A stretch of DNA of 64,000 nucleotides from Demequina lignilytica (GTDB lineage: Bacteria; Actinomycetota; Actinomycetes; Actinomycetales; Demequinaceae): contig NZ_JAUHPX010000007.1 in the NCBI RefSeq assembly GCF_030418305.1, forward strand, positions 1 through 64,000. Direction: 5' to 3'. The first letter of the stretch is position 1; every line of letters starts with the position of its first letter. Position numbers and translations under genes: made by a program. Below, piece after piece: positions 34,597 through 41,809 of this stretch. The notes beneath the pieces are model-generated. The model searched no databases, was not told where the DNA came from, and saw only the letters and a program-made list of their open reading frames with translations.

Positions 34597-36444
34597 TCAC
34601 CAGCCTCCGCCGCCGCCACCGCCGCCGCCACCACCGGAGAAGCCTCCGCCGCCGCTGAAGCCCGAGCCCCCGCTCGAGCCCGGGGTCGGCGCGCTCATGG
34701 CGGCGTCGGCGAGCGTCGCGAACTCGTTCATCCGGGTGCCGAAGCCCGCGGCGTGGGCCCAGAAGAACCCGTAGGCCGCGCCTCGGTACCAGGTCGGCTC
34801 GGCCAGCCGCACGCCCTGAGCGGCGAGCGCCTCGAACTTCTTGGACCACTGCTCGGCGACGCCGAACGCGATCGCGAACGGCAGATAGCGCCCGAAGACG
34901 TCGTGACCCTCCTCGAACCGCAGCTGGTTCGCCTCGGCCGTCTTCAGGTACAGCTCGAAGCCGCGCGTCTCGGCCAGCACGCGGGTCCCCTCGGCGGTCC
35001 GTGCGGGCGCCGCCATGGTGGTCGCGAGCATCATGATGCCGAGCACCACCAGCGGCACGCCCAGCAGCGCGAGCGTGGTGGTCGCGGCGAGCAGGATGGT
35101 CAGCAGCACTCCGCCGACGAGCAGCGCGACGCCGATGCCCGCCCACTGGTTCCTCGCGTGCGAGGGGTTCCGGTTGAACCAGCCCTGCGCGGTGACGTTG
35201 CGGTACAGCTGCGCCTGGACCTTCGCCATGTCGGCATGGAACGTGGTCTTCAGCTCCGACAGCGTCACCCGCTGCCGGCCCTCGAAGACCGCGTCGATCA
35301 GCATCTGCTCGTACGGGAAGAGACCGGCGTCGGCGTCGCGCAGGCGCACCAGCGCGTAGTCACGGTCCCCGCGTCCGTCCGCCGGCGCGACCTCCTCGAT
35401 GACCAGGTAGCCACGCACGGCGAGGTCGACCACCGTCGCGGTCACGTCCCGCGGGTCCGCCTTCTCGTCGATCAGGGTGCCCAGCTGCCCGGGCCTGAGG
35501 CCCGGCGGCGGCTGGAAGGCGACCGCCACGGCCGCCCGCTTGTCGCGCCGCTCGGTCGGCGCCTCCGCCCCGAGCGCGGGCGAGGTCCCGGGCACGATCC
35601 CCGCGTACTGCTGGTCCGCTCCCACGTGGAGGAGCCTCCGCGCCAGCACCCAGAGCCCGCCGATGAGGATCGCCGCCGCGCCTCCCACGGTCCACGGGGT
35701 GAGCCGGAAGGCGTGCGCCAGGTCGTTGCTCTCGATCAGCGCCGGCTCGGTGGAGAACGTCCCGGTCGGGTACAGCACATCCACGGTGAAGGGCTGGCCC
35801 GGGTCCAGGGCGTCCTGCGTGAAGGTGGCGCGACCCCCGCTCCCGGCGGCCGACGTGCACGGGTCGGCGACGCCGGGGCGCCCCGCCCAGCACTGCTGCG
35901 CCTGCACGTCGGCGGCCCCGTTGACGGTGACGGTGATGTCGCGGATCGGGGTGGTCCAGCCGTCGCCGATCACGTTCCAGTACAGCTCGTCGCCGGCGAT
36001 CCCCGTCGAGGTCTCGTCGGCGGTGGTCTCGTTCATCACGTCGTGCACGGTGTACGTCAGCACATACGTCTGCACGCCCGAGACGTCGTCGATCGACTCG
36101 TCGCCCACCCTCACCGACGTGTAGCTCCGCCCCTCGTCGAGGTAGACCCTCGCCGGCGCCCCTGTCGGCGACTCCGCGGCCACGTCCGTGACCGCGTAGA
36201 GCCGGTCGAACGTCTCGTCGTACCCCTGCCGCGTCACGAAGGTCCAGTAGGGACCGTGACCCGGGTCGTTCCCGAAGTCGAAGTCGATCTCGACGCGGAC
36301 CCGCGCCGAACCGTCGGGCTGCAGGTCGTAGGTCGCGTCCCAGCGCTCCACGCTGCGGCCGCCGTCGGGCGCCTCCGCGTGGGCCGCGGCGGGGATGAGC
36401 ACGGCGGCGAGGGCGGCCAGGAGCGCCAGGGCGGCTCTTCTCAT
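34597..36444 (-). CDS. DUF2207-domain membrane protein with Gly-rich C-terminus
   Basis: The roughly 615-residue protein has a signal peptide (LLAALAAVLIPAAAHAEA). An extracytoplasmic beta-rich DUF2207 domain follows (YDLQPDGSARVRVEIDFDFG through about residue 230), then a membrane helix, a cytosolic DUF2207 segment, two more helices and a tail made almost entirely of Gly and Ser ending GGGGGW. This architecture is typical of the family, whose function is unknown. The start is ambiguous between 36444 and 36456. Confidence 0.87.
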   Translation of the reverse strand: MRRAALALLAALAAVLIPAAAHAEAPDGGRSVERWDATYDLQPDGSARVRVEIDFDFGNDPGHGPYWTFVTRQGYDETFDRLYAVTDVAAESPTGAPARVYLDEGRSYTSVRVGDESIDDVSGVQTYVLTYTVHDVMNETTADETSTGIAGDELYWNVIGDGWTTPIRDITVTVNGAADVQAQQCWAGRPGVADPCTSAAGSGGRATFTQDALDPGQPFTVDVLYPTGTFSTEPALIESNDLAHAFRLTPWTVGGAAAILIGGLWVLARRLLHVGADQQYAGIVPGTSPALGAEAPTERRDKRAAVAVAFQPPPGLRPGQLGTLIDEKADPRDVTATVVDLAVRGYLVIEEVAPADGRGDRDYALVRLRDADAGLFPYEQMLIDAVFEGRQRVTLSELKTTFHADMAKVQAQLYRNVTAQGWFNRNPSHARNQWAGIGVALLVGGVLLTILLAATTTLALLGVPLVVLGIMMLATTMAAPARTAEGTRVLAETRGFELYLKTAEANQLRFEEGHDVFGRYLPFAIAFGVAEQWSKKFEALAAQGVRLAEPTWYRGAAYGFFWAHAAGFGTRMNEFATLADAAMSAPTPGSSGGSGFSGGGGFSGGGGGGGGGGGW

Positions 36445-36467
36445 GGCCCCCATCATGCCGGACAGGA

Positions 36468-36500
36468 GGGACGATGCGGTGGTCTCCCGCGCATCGTCCC
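36468..36500. repeat. GGACGATGC inverted pair upstream of the DUF2207 gene
   Basis: GGGACGATGCG (36468-36478) and CGCATCGTCCC (36490-36500) form an 11-bp stem with an 11-nt loop. It sits between the smpB stop and the DUF2207 start, both leftward, and could end the smpB transcript. Confidence 0.75.
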
Positions 36501-36517
36501 GCGCCCGGGCGACGGCG

Positions 36518-36988
36518 TCAGGTGTTGATGCGCCGCTGCGTGCCGAAGGCCCGCTCCGCCTCGCGCTTGTCCTGCTTCTCGCGCAGCGCCTGACGCTTGT
36601 CGTGCATCTTCTTGCCTCGGGCGATGCCGATCTCGAGCTTCGCGCGACCGTTCAGGAAGTACATCCGCAGCGGGATGATCGTGAAGCCCTTCTCGCGGGT
36701 CGCCTGCTGCAGCTCCTCGATCTCGTGGGTGTGCAGCAGCAGCTTGCGCTTGCGCCGCGGCGCGTGGTTGGTCCACGTGCCCTGCGCGTACTCGGGGATG
36801 TGGAGGTTGTCGGCCCACGCCTCGCCGCCGTCGACGTAGACGTAGCCGTCGCCGATGGTCGCGCGCCCCTGGCGCAACGACTTCACCTCGGTGCCGGTGA
36901 GGACGATCCCAGCCTCGAAGACGTCGTCGACGAAGTAGTCGTGGCGCGCGGCGCGGTTGGTCGCGATCACCTTCTCCGCCTCGACCAT
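36518..36988 (-). CDS. smpB: SsrA-binding protein SmpB
   Basis: The 156-residue oligonucleotide-binding-fold protein carries tmRNA to stalled ribosomes. Typical segments are VIATNRAARHDYFVDDVFEAG, GTEVKSLRQGRATIGDGYV, HIPEYAQGTWTNHAPRRKRKLL and the basic tail (KKMHDKRQALREKQDKREAE). Its RNA partner, ssrA, is at 29512-29877 in the same window. It ends the ftsE-ftsX-M23-smpB block typical of actinobacteria. Confidence 0.96.
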   Translation of the reverse strand: MVEAEKVIATNRAARHDYFVDDVFEAGIVLTGTEVKSLRQGRATIGDGYVYVDGGEAWADNLHIPEYAQGTWTNHAPRRKRKLLLHTHEIEELQQATREKGFTIIPLRMYFLNGRAKLEIGIARGKKMHDKRQALREKQDKREAERAFGTQRRINT

Positions 36989-37058
36989 GGCTCACCTCCT
37001 CGACTGCTGGTCCTGCTGATGCGGCCCTCCAGTCTAGCCGGGTCCGCGCCGCGCGGGG

Positions 37059-38390
37059 TCAGCCGCCGATGAGCGTCATCGGATCGACGGTGTCGCCGTT
37101 GACGTACACCTCGAAGTGCAGGTGGCAGGCCGTCGACGTGCCCGTGTTGCCGGAGTAGCCGAGCAGCTGGCCCTGGGTGACGTACTGACCCGAGCTCACC
37201 ACGGAGCGGGTGAGGTGGTTGTAGCTGGTCATGAGCGACTTGCCGTTGACGATCCCGTGGTCGACCATCACCTGGTTGCCGAACCCCGACATCCAGGTCG
37301 ACCACTGGACCCGGCCCTCGCGCGCGGCGTAGATGGGCGTGCCGCAGTACGCGCGGAAGTCGGTGCCGGCGTGGAGACGCCAGTAGTGGAGCACCGGGTG
37401 GTAGCGCATGCCGTAGGAGCTGGTGATGTACGGCACCGCGGTCGGGTAGGCGAGCACACCCTTGGCGATGGTGCCGGTGTTGTTCGCGGCCGCCTCGGCC
37501 GCCTTGCGCTTGGCCTCCTCCTCGGCGAGCTTCTTCTTGACCAGCTCCTTGATCTTGTCGCGCGTCGCGTCCTGCTGCGCCGCCAGCTCCTTCTGCTTGG
37601 CGATCGCCTGGGCCTTCTGCGCCTCCAGCTCCTTCTTGATCGCCGTCTGCTCCGCGATGATCGCGTCGAGCGCGGCCTTCTTCTCCTCGGCGATCGCCTG
37701 CAGGCGTTGGGTCTCCACCACCAGCGCGTCGGCCTCGGCCTTGAGCTCGACGATGTAGTCGCGGACGGCCTCCTGACGAGCGCCGCGGTTGCGGTTGACC
37801 GCCGCGATCTCCTCCATGTCGGCGAGCGCGTTCGACTGCACGCGGGAGGCGTTGTGTTCGGCGGCGAACGCGTCGATGAACTCCTGCGACGTGGTCGACC
37901 CGAACACCAGGCCGAGAGCCTCGTCGTCACCCACCCCCTGGTACTGGGCGCGGGCGAGCGCGGCGACGATGTCCTGGAGCTCGTCGATGCGGGCCTCGTC
38001 GGCGGTGATCTGGTCGGAGATGGCCTGGTCCTGCGCCTCGGCGGCCGCGAGCTTGTCCGCGACGAGCTTCTGCTGGACCAGGGCCTCGTCGACCTTGTCG
38101 TTCGCCTCGTCCAGCTCCGCCTGCGCGGCGGGCAGCTTGGCCTCGGTCTCGAGGAGCTTCTTCGCCGCCTCGACGATCGCGGCATCGGTGTCCTCGAGCT
38201 CCGCCTCGAGCGCCTCGATCTTCTTCTCCAGCGCCTCCTGCTGCGCCTTCGCATCGTCGATGTCGTCGTCGTAGCTGGACGCGGTCTGGAAGCCGCCCAT
38301 GGCGGACGCCCCGGACAGCGTGAAGCCCAGCAGCAGCGCGAGCGCGAACGTGCCGGCCGCGGCCACGAGTGCGATGCGAGAGCGGATCAT
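37059..38390 (-). CDS. Secreted coiled-coil M23 peptidase (FtsEX-linked murein hydrolase)
   Basis: This 443-residue protein has an N-terminal membrane/signal segment and a long coiled coil (residues about 38-310, heptads such as QQEALEKKIEALEAELEDTD). A C-terminal LytM/M23 domain has the zinc ligands in LHAGTDFRAYCG (HxxxD) and HLHFEVYVNG (HxH). Its ATG overlaps the ftsX stop by 4 bp. By analogy with EnvC, PcsB and RipC, it is likely to be activated by FtsX and to cleave septal peptidoglycan. Confidence 0.92.
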   Translation of the reverse strand: MIRSRIALVAAAGTFALALLLGFTLSGASAMGGFQTASSYDDDIDDAKAQQEALEKKIEALEAELEDTDAAIVEAAKKLLETEAKLPAAQAELDEANDKVDEALVQQKLVADKLAAAEAQDQAISDQITADEARIDELQDIVAALARAQYQGVGDDEALGLVFGSTTSQEFIDAFAAEHNASRVQSNALADMEEIAAVNRNRGARQEAVRDYIVELKAEADALVVETQRLQAIAEEKKAALDAIIAEQTAIKKELEAQKAQAIAKQKELAAQQDATRDKIKELVKKKLAEEEAKRKAAEAAANNTGTIAKGVLAYPTAVPYITSSYGMRYHPVLHYWRLHAGTDFRAYCGTPIYAAREGRVQWSTWMSGFGNQVMVDHGIVNGKSLMTSYNHLTRSVVSSGQYVTQGQLLGYSGNTGTSTACHLHFEVYVNGDTVDPMTLIGG

Positions 38391-39298
38391 GCGCGCGTGT
38401 ACCTCCCCAGCGTCACCACCGAGGCGACGGCGGCGAGGCCCACCGCCACCACCAGCAGCCACGGCGCGACGGTCCAGACGTCCGCGGTGCCGATGTACCG
38501 GACCCAGGTCACCGAGCCCTTCAGCCAGTCCTCGACCAGGTACGTCACCCCGAAGTACAGGCCGCCCACGGCGAGCAGCGCTCCGCCGGTCGCCGCGACG
38601 GCACCCTCGAGCATGAACGGCATCTGGATCAGCGAGCGGGACGAGCCGACCATGCGCATGATCTGGGTCTCGCGTCGACGGCTGAGCGCGCTGAGGCGGA
38701 TCGTCGTGGTGATCAGCAGCATCGCCGCGATCAGCATGACGCCCGCGAGCGCGGCGGCGACCACGGTGGCGGCGTTGAGGAACCGGAACAGCTCGGAGAA
38801 GATCTCCCGCTGGTCACGCACCACGTCGACCCCCGGCAGCCCCTCGGTCGCGTCCGCGACCACCTCGAACTGCTCGGGGTCCGCCAGCTTCACGCGGAAG
38901 CTCGGCTGCATCTGGTCCGGGGTGAGGCTCGACCAGATCCCCTCGGAGTCGTTGGCGACGAACTTGTCGTACGCCTCCTCGCGCGACTCGTAGTAGACGG
39001 TGTCGACCAGGTCGCTCAGCGCGCCCTCCTCGAGCACCGCGCGGATCGCGGCCTCCTGCTCGGGGGTGGCGGCACCCTCCGCGCACTGCTCGTTGGTGGA
39101 GTTCTCCGGGCACAGGAAGATCGAGATCTCGACCTTCCCGTACCAGTCGTCCTTGAGCTGGTCGATCTGCATCTGGGTGAGCGCGGCCGCGCCGACGAAC
39201 ATCAGCGAGACGAACGTCACCAGCACCACCGACAGCGCCATGGTGCCGTTCCGGCGGAGCCCGTTGACGACCTCGCCGAGGATGAAGCGCAGCCTCAT
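38387..39298 (-). CDS. ftsX: Cell-division protein FtsX
   Basis: The 303-residue ABC-type permease has four membrane helices and a large extracellular loop (residues about 45-165) that should contact the M23 hydrolase encoded next. The loop contains two cysteines ([12 protein letters not shown]). [22 protein letters not shown] is the conserved cytoplasmic loop. It overlaps ftsE and the hydrolase gene by 4 bp on either side. Confidence 0.95.
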   Translation of the reverse strand: MRLRFILGEVVNGLRRNGTMALSVVLVTFVSLMFVGAAALTQMQIDQLKDDWYGKVEISIFLCPENSTNEQCAEGAATPEQEAAIRAVLEEGALSDLVDTVYYESREEAYDKFVANDSEGIWSSLTPDQMQPSFRVKLADPEQFEVVADATEGLPGVDVVRDQREIFSELFRFLNAATVVAAALAGVMLIAAMLLITTTIRLSALSRRRETQIMRMVGSSRSLIQMPFMLEGAVAATGGALLAVGGLYFGVTYLVEDWLKGSVTWVRYIGTADVWTVAPWLLVVAVGLAAVASVVTLGRYTRA

Positions 39299-39987
39299 AC
39301 GCGCTCCAGCCCGTAGACCCCGCGGTCCTGGTCGCGGACCAGCTGGCCGCCCCTGAGCTCGATGACGCGCTTGCGCATCTGGTCGACGATCTCGTCGTCG
39401 TGCGTGGCCATCAGCACCGTCGTGCCGGTGCGGTTGATGCGGTCGAGCAGGCGCATGATGCCCACCGAGGTGCCGGGATCGAGGTTTCCGGTCGGCTCGT
39501 CGCACAGCAGGATCGGCGGGTGGTTGACGAACGCGCGCGCGATCGCCACGCGCTGCTGCTCTCCGCCGGAGAGCTCGTGCGGCATGCGCCGCTCCTTGCC
39601 GGACAGGCCCACCAGCTCGAGCATCTCGGGCACGGTCGCCTGGATGTGGTGCTTGCTCTTGCCGATCACCTGCAGCGCGAACGCGACGTTCTGGTAGACG
39701 GTCTTGTTCGGCAGCAGGCGGAAGTCCTGGAACACCGCGCCGATCTCGCGACGCAGGTGCGGCACGCGCCAGGCGGAGAGCTTGTTGAGGTGGCGGCCCG
39801 CCACGTAGACGTCTCCGCCGGTGGGGCGCTCCTCGCGCAGGATCAGCTTGAGGAAGGTCGACTTGCCGGATCCCGAGGACCCGACCAGGAACACGAAGTC
39901 CCCTCGCTCGATCTCCACGGAGACAGAGTCGAGGGCGGGGCGTGCGCCCCGCTTGTAGACCTTGGTGACGTCATCGAGTCGAATCAT
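39295..39987 (-). CDS. ftsE: Cell-division ATP-binding protein FtsE
   Basis: The 230-residue ATPase contains Walker [11 protein letters not shown], signature [14 protein letters not shown], Walker [14 protein letters not shown] and H-loop [29 protein letters not shown] is distinctive for FtsE. With FtsX it links ATP use in the cytoplasm to peptidoglycan cleavage outside. A 102-bp TIR element lies 142 bp upstream. Confidence 0.96.
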   Translation of the reverse strand: MIRLDDVTKVYKRGARPALDSVSVEIERGDFVFLVGSSGSGKSTFLKLILREERPTGGDVYVAGRHLNKLSAWRVPHLRREIGAVFQDFRLLPNKTVYQNVAFALQVIGKSKHHIQATVPEMLELVGLSGKERRMPHELSGGEQQRVAIARAFVNHPPILLCDEPTGNLDPGTSVGIMRLLDRINRTGTTVLMATHDDEIVDQMRKRVIELRGGQLVRDQDRGVYGLERV

Positions 39988-40128
39988 GCGGTGATGGCGT
40001 GCGAGGGGTAGGACCCGCACCTCTCCAGCATCGTAGGAATGCGGCTCCGGCGCTCGGGGGAGGCGCGCCGCGACCCGCGTGCCCGATTGGTCACATGTCG
40101 ACCATCGGTGCTTCCTTGAGCTTCCCTC

Positions 40129-40230
40129 CCGGACGGTGCGCACGGATCTGGGCGCGACACGCCGAGCCGAACCGCGCATCGTCCCGCGACACACCGCCGA
40201 CCCGGGACCGGTTCCGTGCGGGCTGTCCGG
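40129..40230. repeat. 102-bp element with terminal inverted repeats, copy 2
   Basis: Ends CCGGACGGTGCGCACGGA and TCCGTGCGGGCTGTCCGG match copy 1 (19900-20001) in length and in most positions. The right end is 1 bp from the prfB stop codon. This copy includes a GCATCGTCC core (40176-40184); in copy 1 the matching region has diverged. Confidence 0.87.
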
Positions 40231-40231
40231 G

Positions 40232-41341
40232 TTACTCCGCGTTCTGGCCGGCGCGGCGCCAGCGGATGCCGGCGTCGATGAACCCGTCGAGGTCGCCGTC
40301 GAAGACCACCTGGGGGTTGCCGACCTCGTAGCCGGTGCGCAGGTCCTTGACCAGCTGCTGGCCGTAGAGGAAGTAGGAGCGCATCTGGTCGCCCCACGAC
40401 GCCTTGATGTCGCCCGCGAGCTCCTTCTTCTGCGCGGCCTCCTCCTCCTTCTTGAGCAGCAGCAGGCGCGACTGGAGCACGCGCATGGCGGCGGCGCGGT
40501 TCTGGATCTGCGACTTCTCGTCCTGCATCGACACGACGATGCCGGTCGGGAGGTGGGTGAGGCGCACCGCGGAGTCGGTGGTGTTGACCGACTGGCCGCC
40601 GGGGCCCGAGGAGCGGAACACGTCGACCTTGATCTCCGACTCGGGGACCTCGATGTGGTCGGTCGACTCGATCTGCGGGATCACCTCGACCGCGGCGAAC
40701 GAGGTCTGGCGCTTGTCGGCCGAGCCGAACGGGCTGATGCGCGCGAGCCGGTGGGTGCCCGCCTCGACGGACAGGGTGCCGTAGGCGTACGGGGCGTTGA
40801 GCTCGAAGGTCGCGGACTTGATGCCGGCGCCCTCGGCGTAGGAGGTGTCGAGCACCTTGGTGGAGTAACCGTGCCGCTCGGCCCAGCGCAGGTACATGCG
40901 CAGCAGCATCTCGGCGAAGTCGGTGGCGTCGTCGCCGCCGGCGCCGGAGCGGATCGTCACCACGGCGTTGCGCTCGTCCCACTCCCCCGTCATCAGGGTG
41001 CGGACCTCCATGGCGGCGAGGTCGGTCTTGAGCTTCGCGAGCTCGGCGTCGGCCTCGGCGAGGGTCTCCTCATCGTCGCCCTCGGTGCCCAGCTCGACCA
41101 GCACCTCCAGGTCGTCGATCCGGCTGCCCATGCGGGTGACGCGCTCGAGCTCCGCGTTCGCCTGGCTGAGCTGGCTGGTGACCGCCTGCGCGTTCTCCTG
41201 GTCGTCCCACAGGTCCGGGGCAGCCGCCTGCTCCTCGAGCTCGGCGATGCGCGCCTTCAACCGGGTCGGGTCCGTCACCGCCTCGATCTGGGAGAAGGTC
41301 GAGCGGAGTTCCTGGATCTCGGTCGCGAAGTCGGTGGCCAC
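40232..41341 (-). CDS. prfB: Peptide chain release factor 2
   Basis: The 369-residue class-I release factor recognises UGA/UAA: the SPF anticodon-mimic motif lies in [13 protein letters not shown] and the catalytic GGQ motif in [17 protein letters not shown]. The frame is continuous, with no programmed +1 frameshift near the start, unlike many RF2 genes. GTG at 41341 is chosen. A TTG at 41350 is in frame, and TAGACT lies close upstream, suggesting a leaderless or nearly leaderless mRNA. Confidence 0.94.
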   Translation of the reverse strand: MATDFATEIQELRSTFSQIEAVTDPTRLKARIAELEEQAAAPDLWDDQENAQAVTSQLSQANAELERVTRMGSRIDDLEVLVELGTEGDDEETLAEADAELAKLKTDLAAMEVRTLMTGEWDERNAVVTIRSGAGGDDATDFAEMLLRMYLRWAERHGYSTKVLDTSYAEGAGIKSATFELNAPYAYGTLSVEAGTHRLARISPFGSADKRQTSFAAVEVIPQIESTDHIEVPESEIKVDVFRSSGPGGQSVNTTDSAVRLTHLPTGIVVSMQDEKSQIQNRAAAMRVLQSRLLLLKKEEEAAQKKELAGDIKASWGDQMRSYFLYGQQLVKDLRTGYEVGNPQVVFDGDLDGFIDAGIRWRRAGQNAE

Positions 41342-41395
41342 GAGCGTCAAGTCTAGTGGCGGACGGGCGGCGCAGCGCCCGGACGTGGGGCCCGG

Positions 41396-41662
41396 TCAGC
41401 CCCCGGTGACGGAGTCGAGCGCGTCCTTGGCGCTGTCGACGGCGTCGTTCGCACTGTCGACGGCCTCGCCGACGCTGTCCTGGATCTCCTCGGCGCGCTC
41501 GCTCGCCTCCTCCGCCACCTCGTTGGCCTTCTCGATCGCGTCCTTGGCACCGGAGGTCGCGTCGGCGATCGACTGCTCGACGTCGCCGCAGCCGGTGAGC
41601 GACAGCGCGAGCGCGCCGGCCGCGAGGGCGACCACGATGCGACGGACGGACGGCAGGGCCAT
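41396..41662 (-). CDS. Small lipoprotein with an alanine-rich helical repeat
   Basis: The 88 residues begin with a lipoprotein signal (LAAGALALSLTGCGD, lipobox LTGC). The mature part is a single amphipathic helix of repeated VEQSIADATSGAKDAIEKAN-like 11-residue units rich in Ala, Glu, Asp and Ser. This resembles LEA-like or apolipoprotein-type repeats. No family was recognised. It probably sits on the outer face of the membrane. The gene is alone between prfB and adhE. Confidence 0.7.
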   Translation of the reverse strand: MALPSVRRIVVALAAGALALSLTGCGDVEQSIADATSGAKDAIEKANEVAEEASERAEEIQDSVGEAVDSANDAVDSAKDALDSVTGG

Positions 41663-41730
41663 GAGACGCCTCCAGAGGTAGGGAAGGGCTCCAGCGTAGG
41701 TCACCGACGCATCGTCCCCGGGCAGAGGGA

Positions 41731-41763
41731 AGGGCCCCCGATCCTTGTGGGATCGGGGGCCCT
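41731..41763 (-). terminator. Terminator of adhE
   Basis: The 14-bp stem AGGGCCCCCGATCC with loop TTGTG and its complement lies 47 bp after the adhE stop on the minus strand. Confidence 0.85.
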
Positions 41764-41809
41764 CCTGGAGAGGACTACCGGGGCGAGATCACCCCAGGAG
41801 CCAGATCTG

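Noticed and set aside
40232-41350. Programmed frameshift site in prfB
   Set aside because: The reading frame is continuous from the start codon through the SPF and GGQ motifs; no in-frame UGA near codon 25 was seen.
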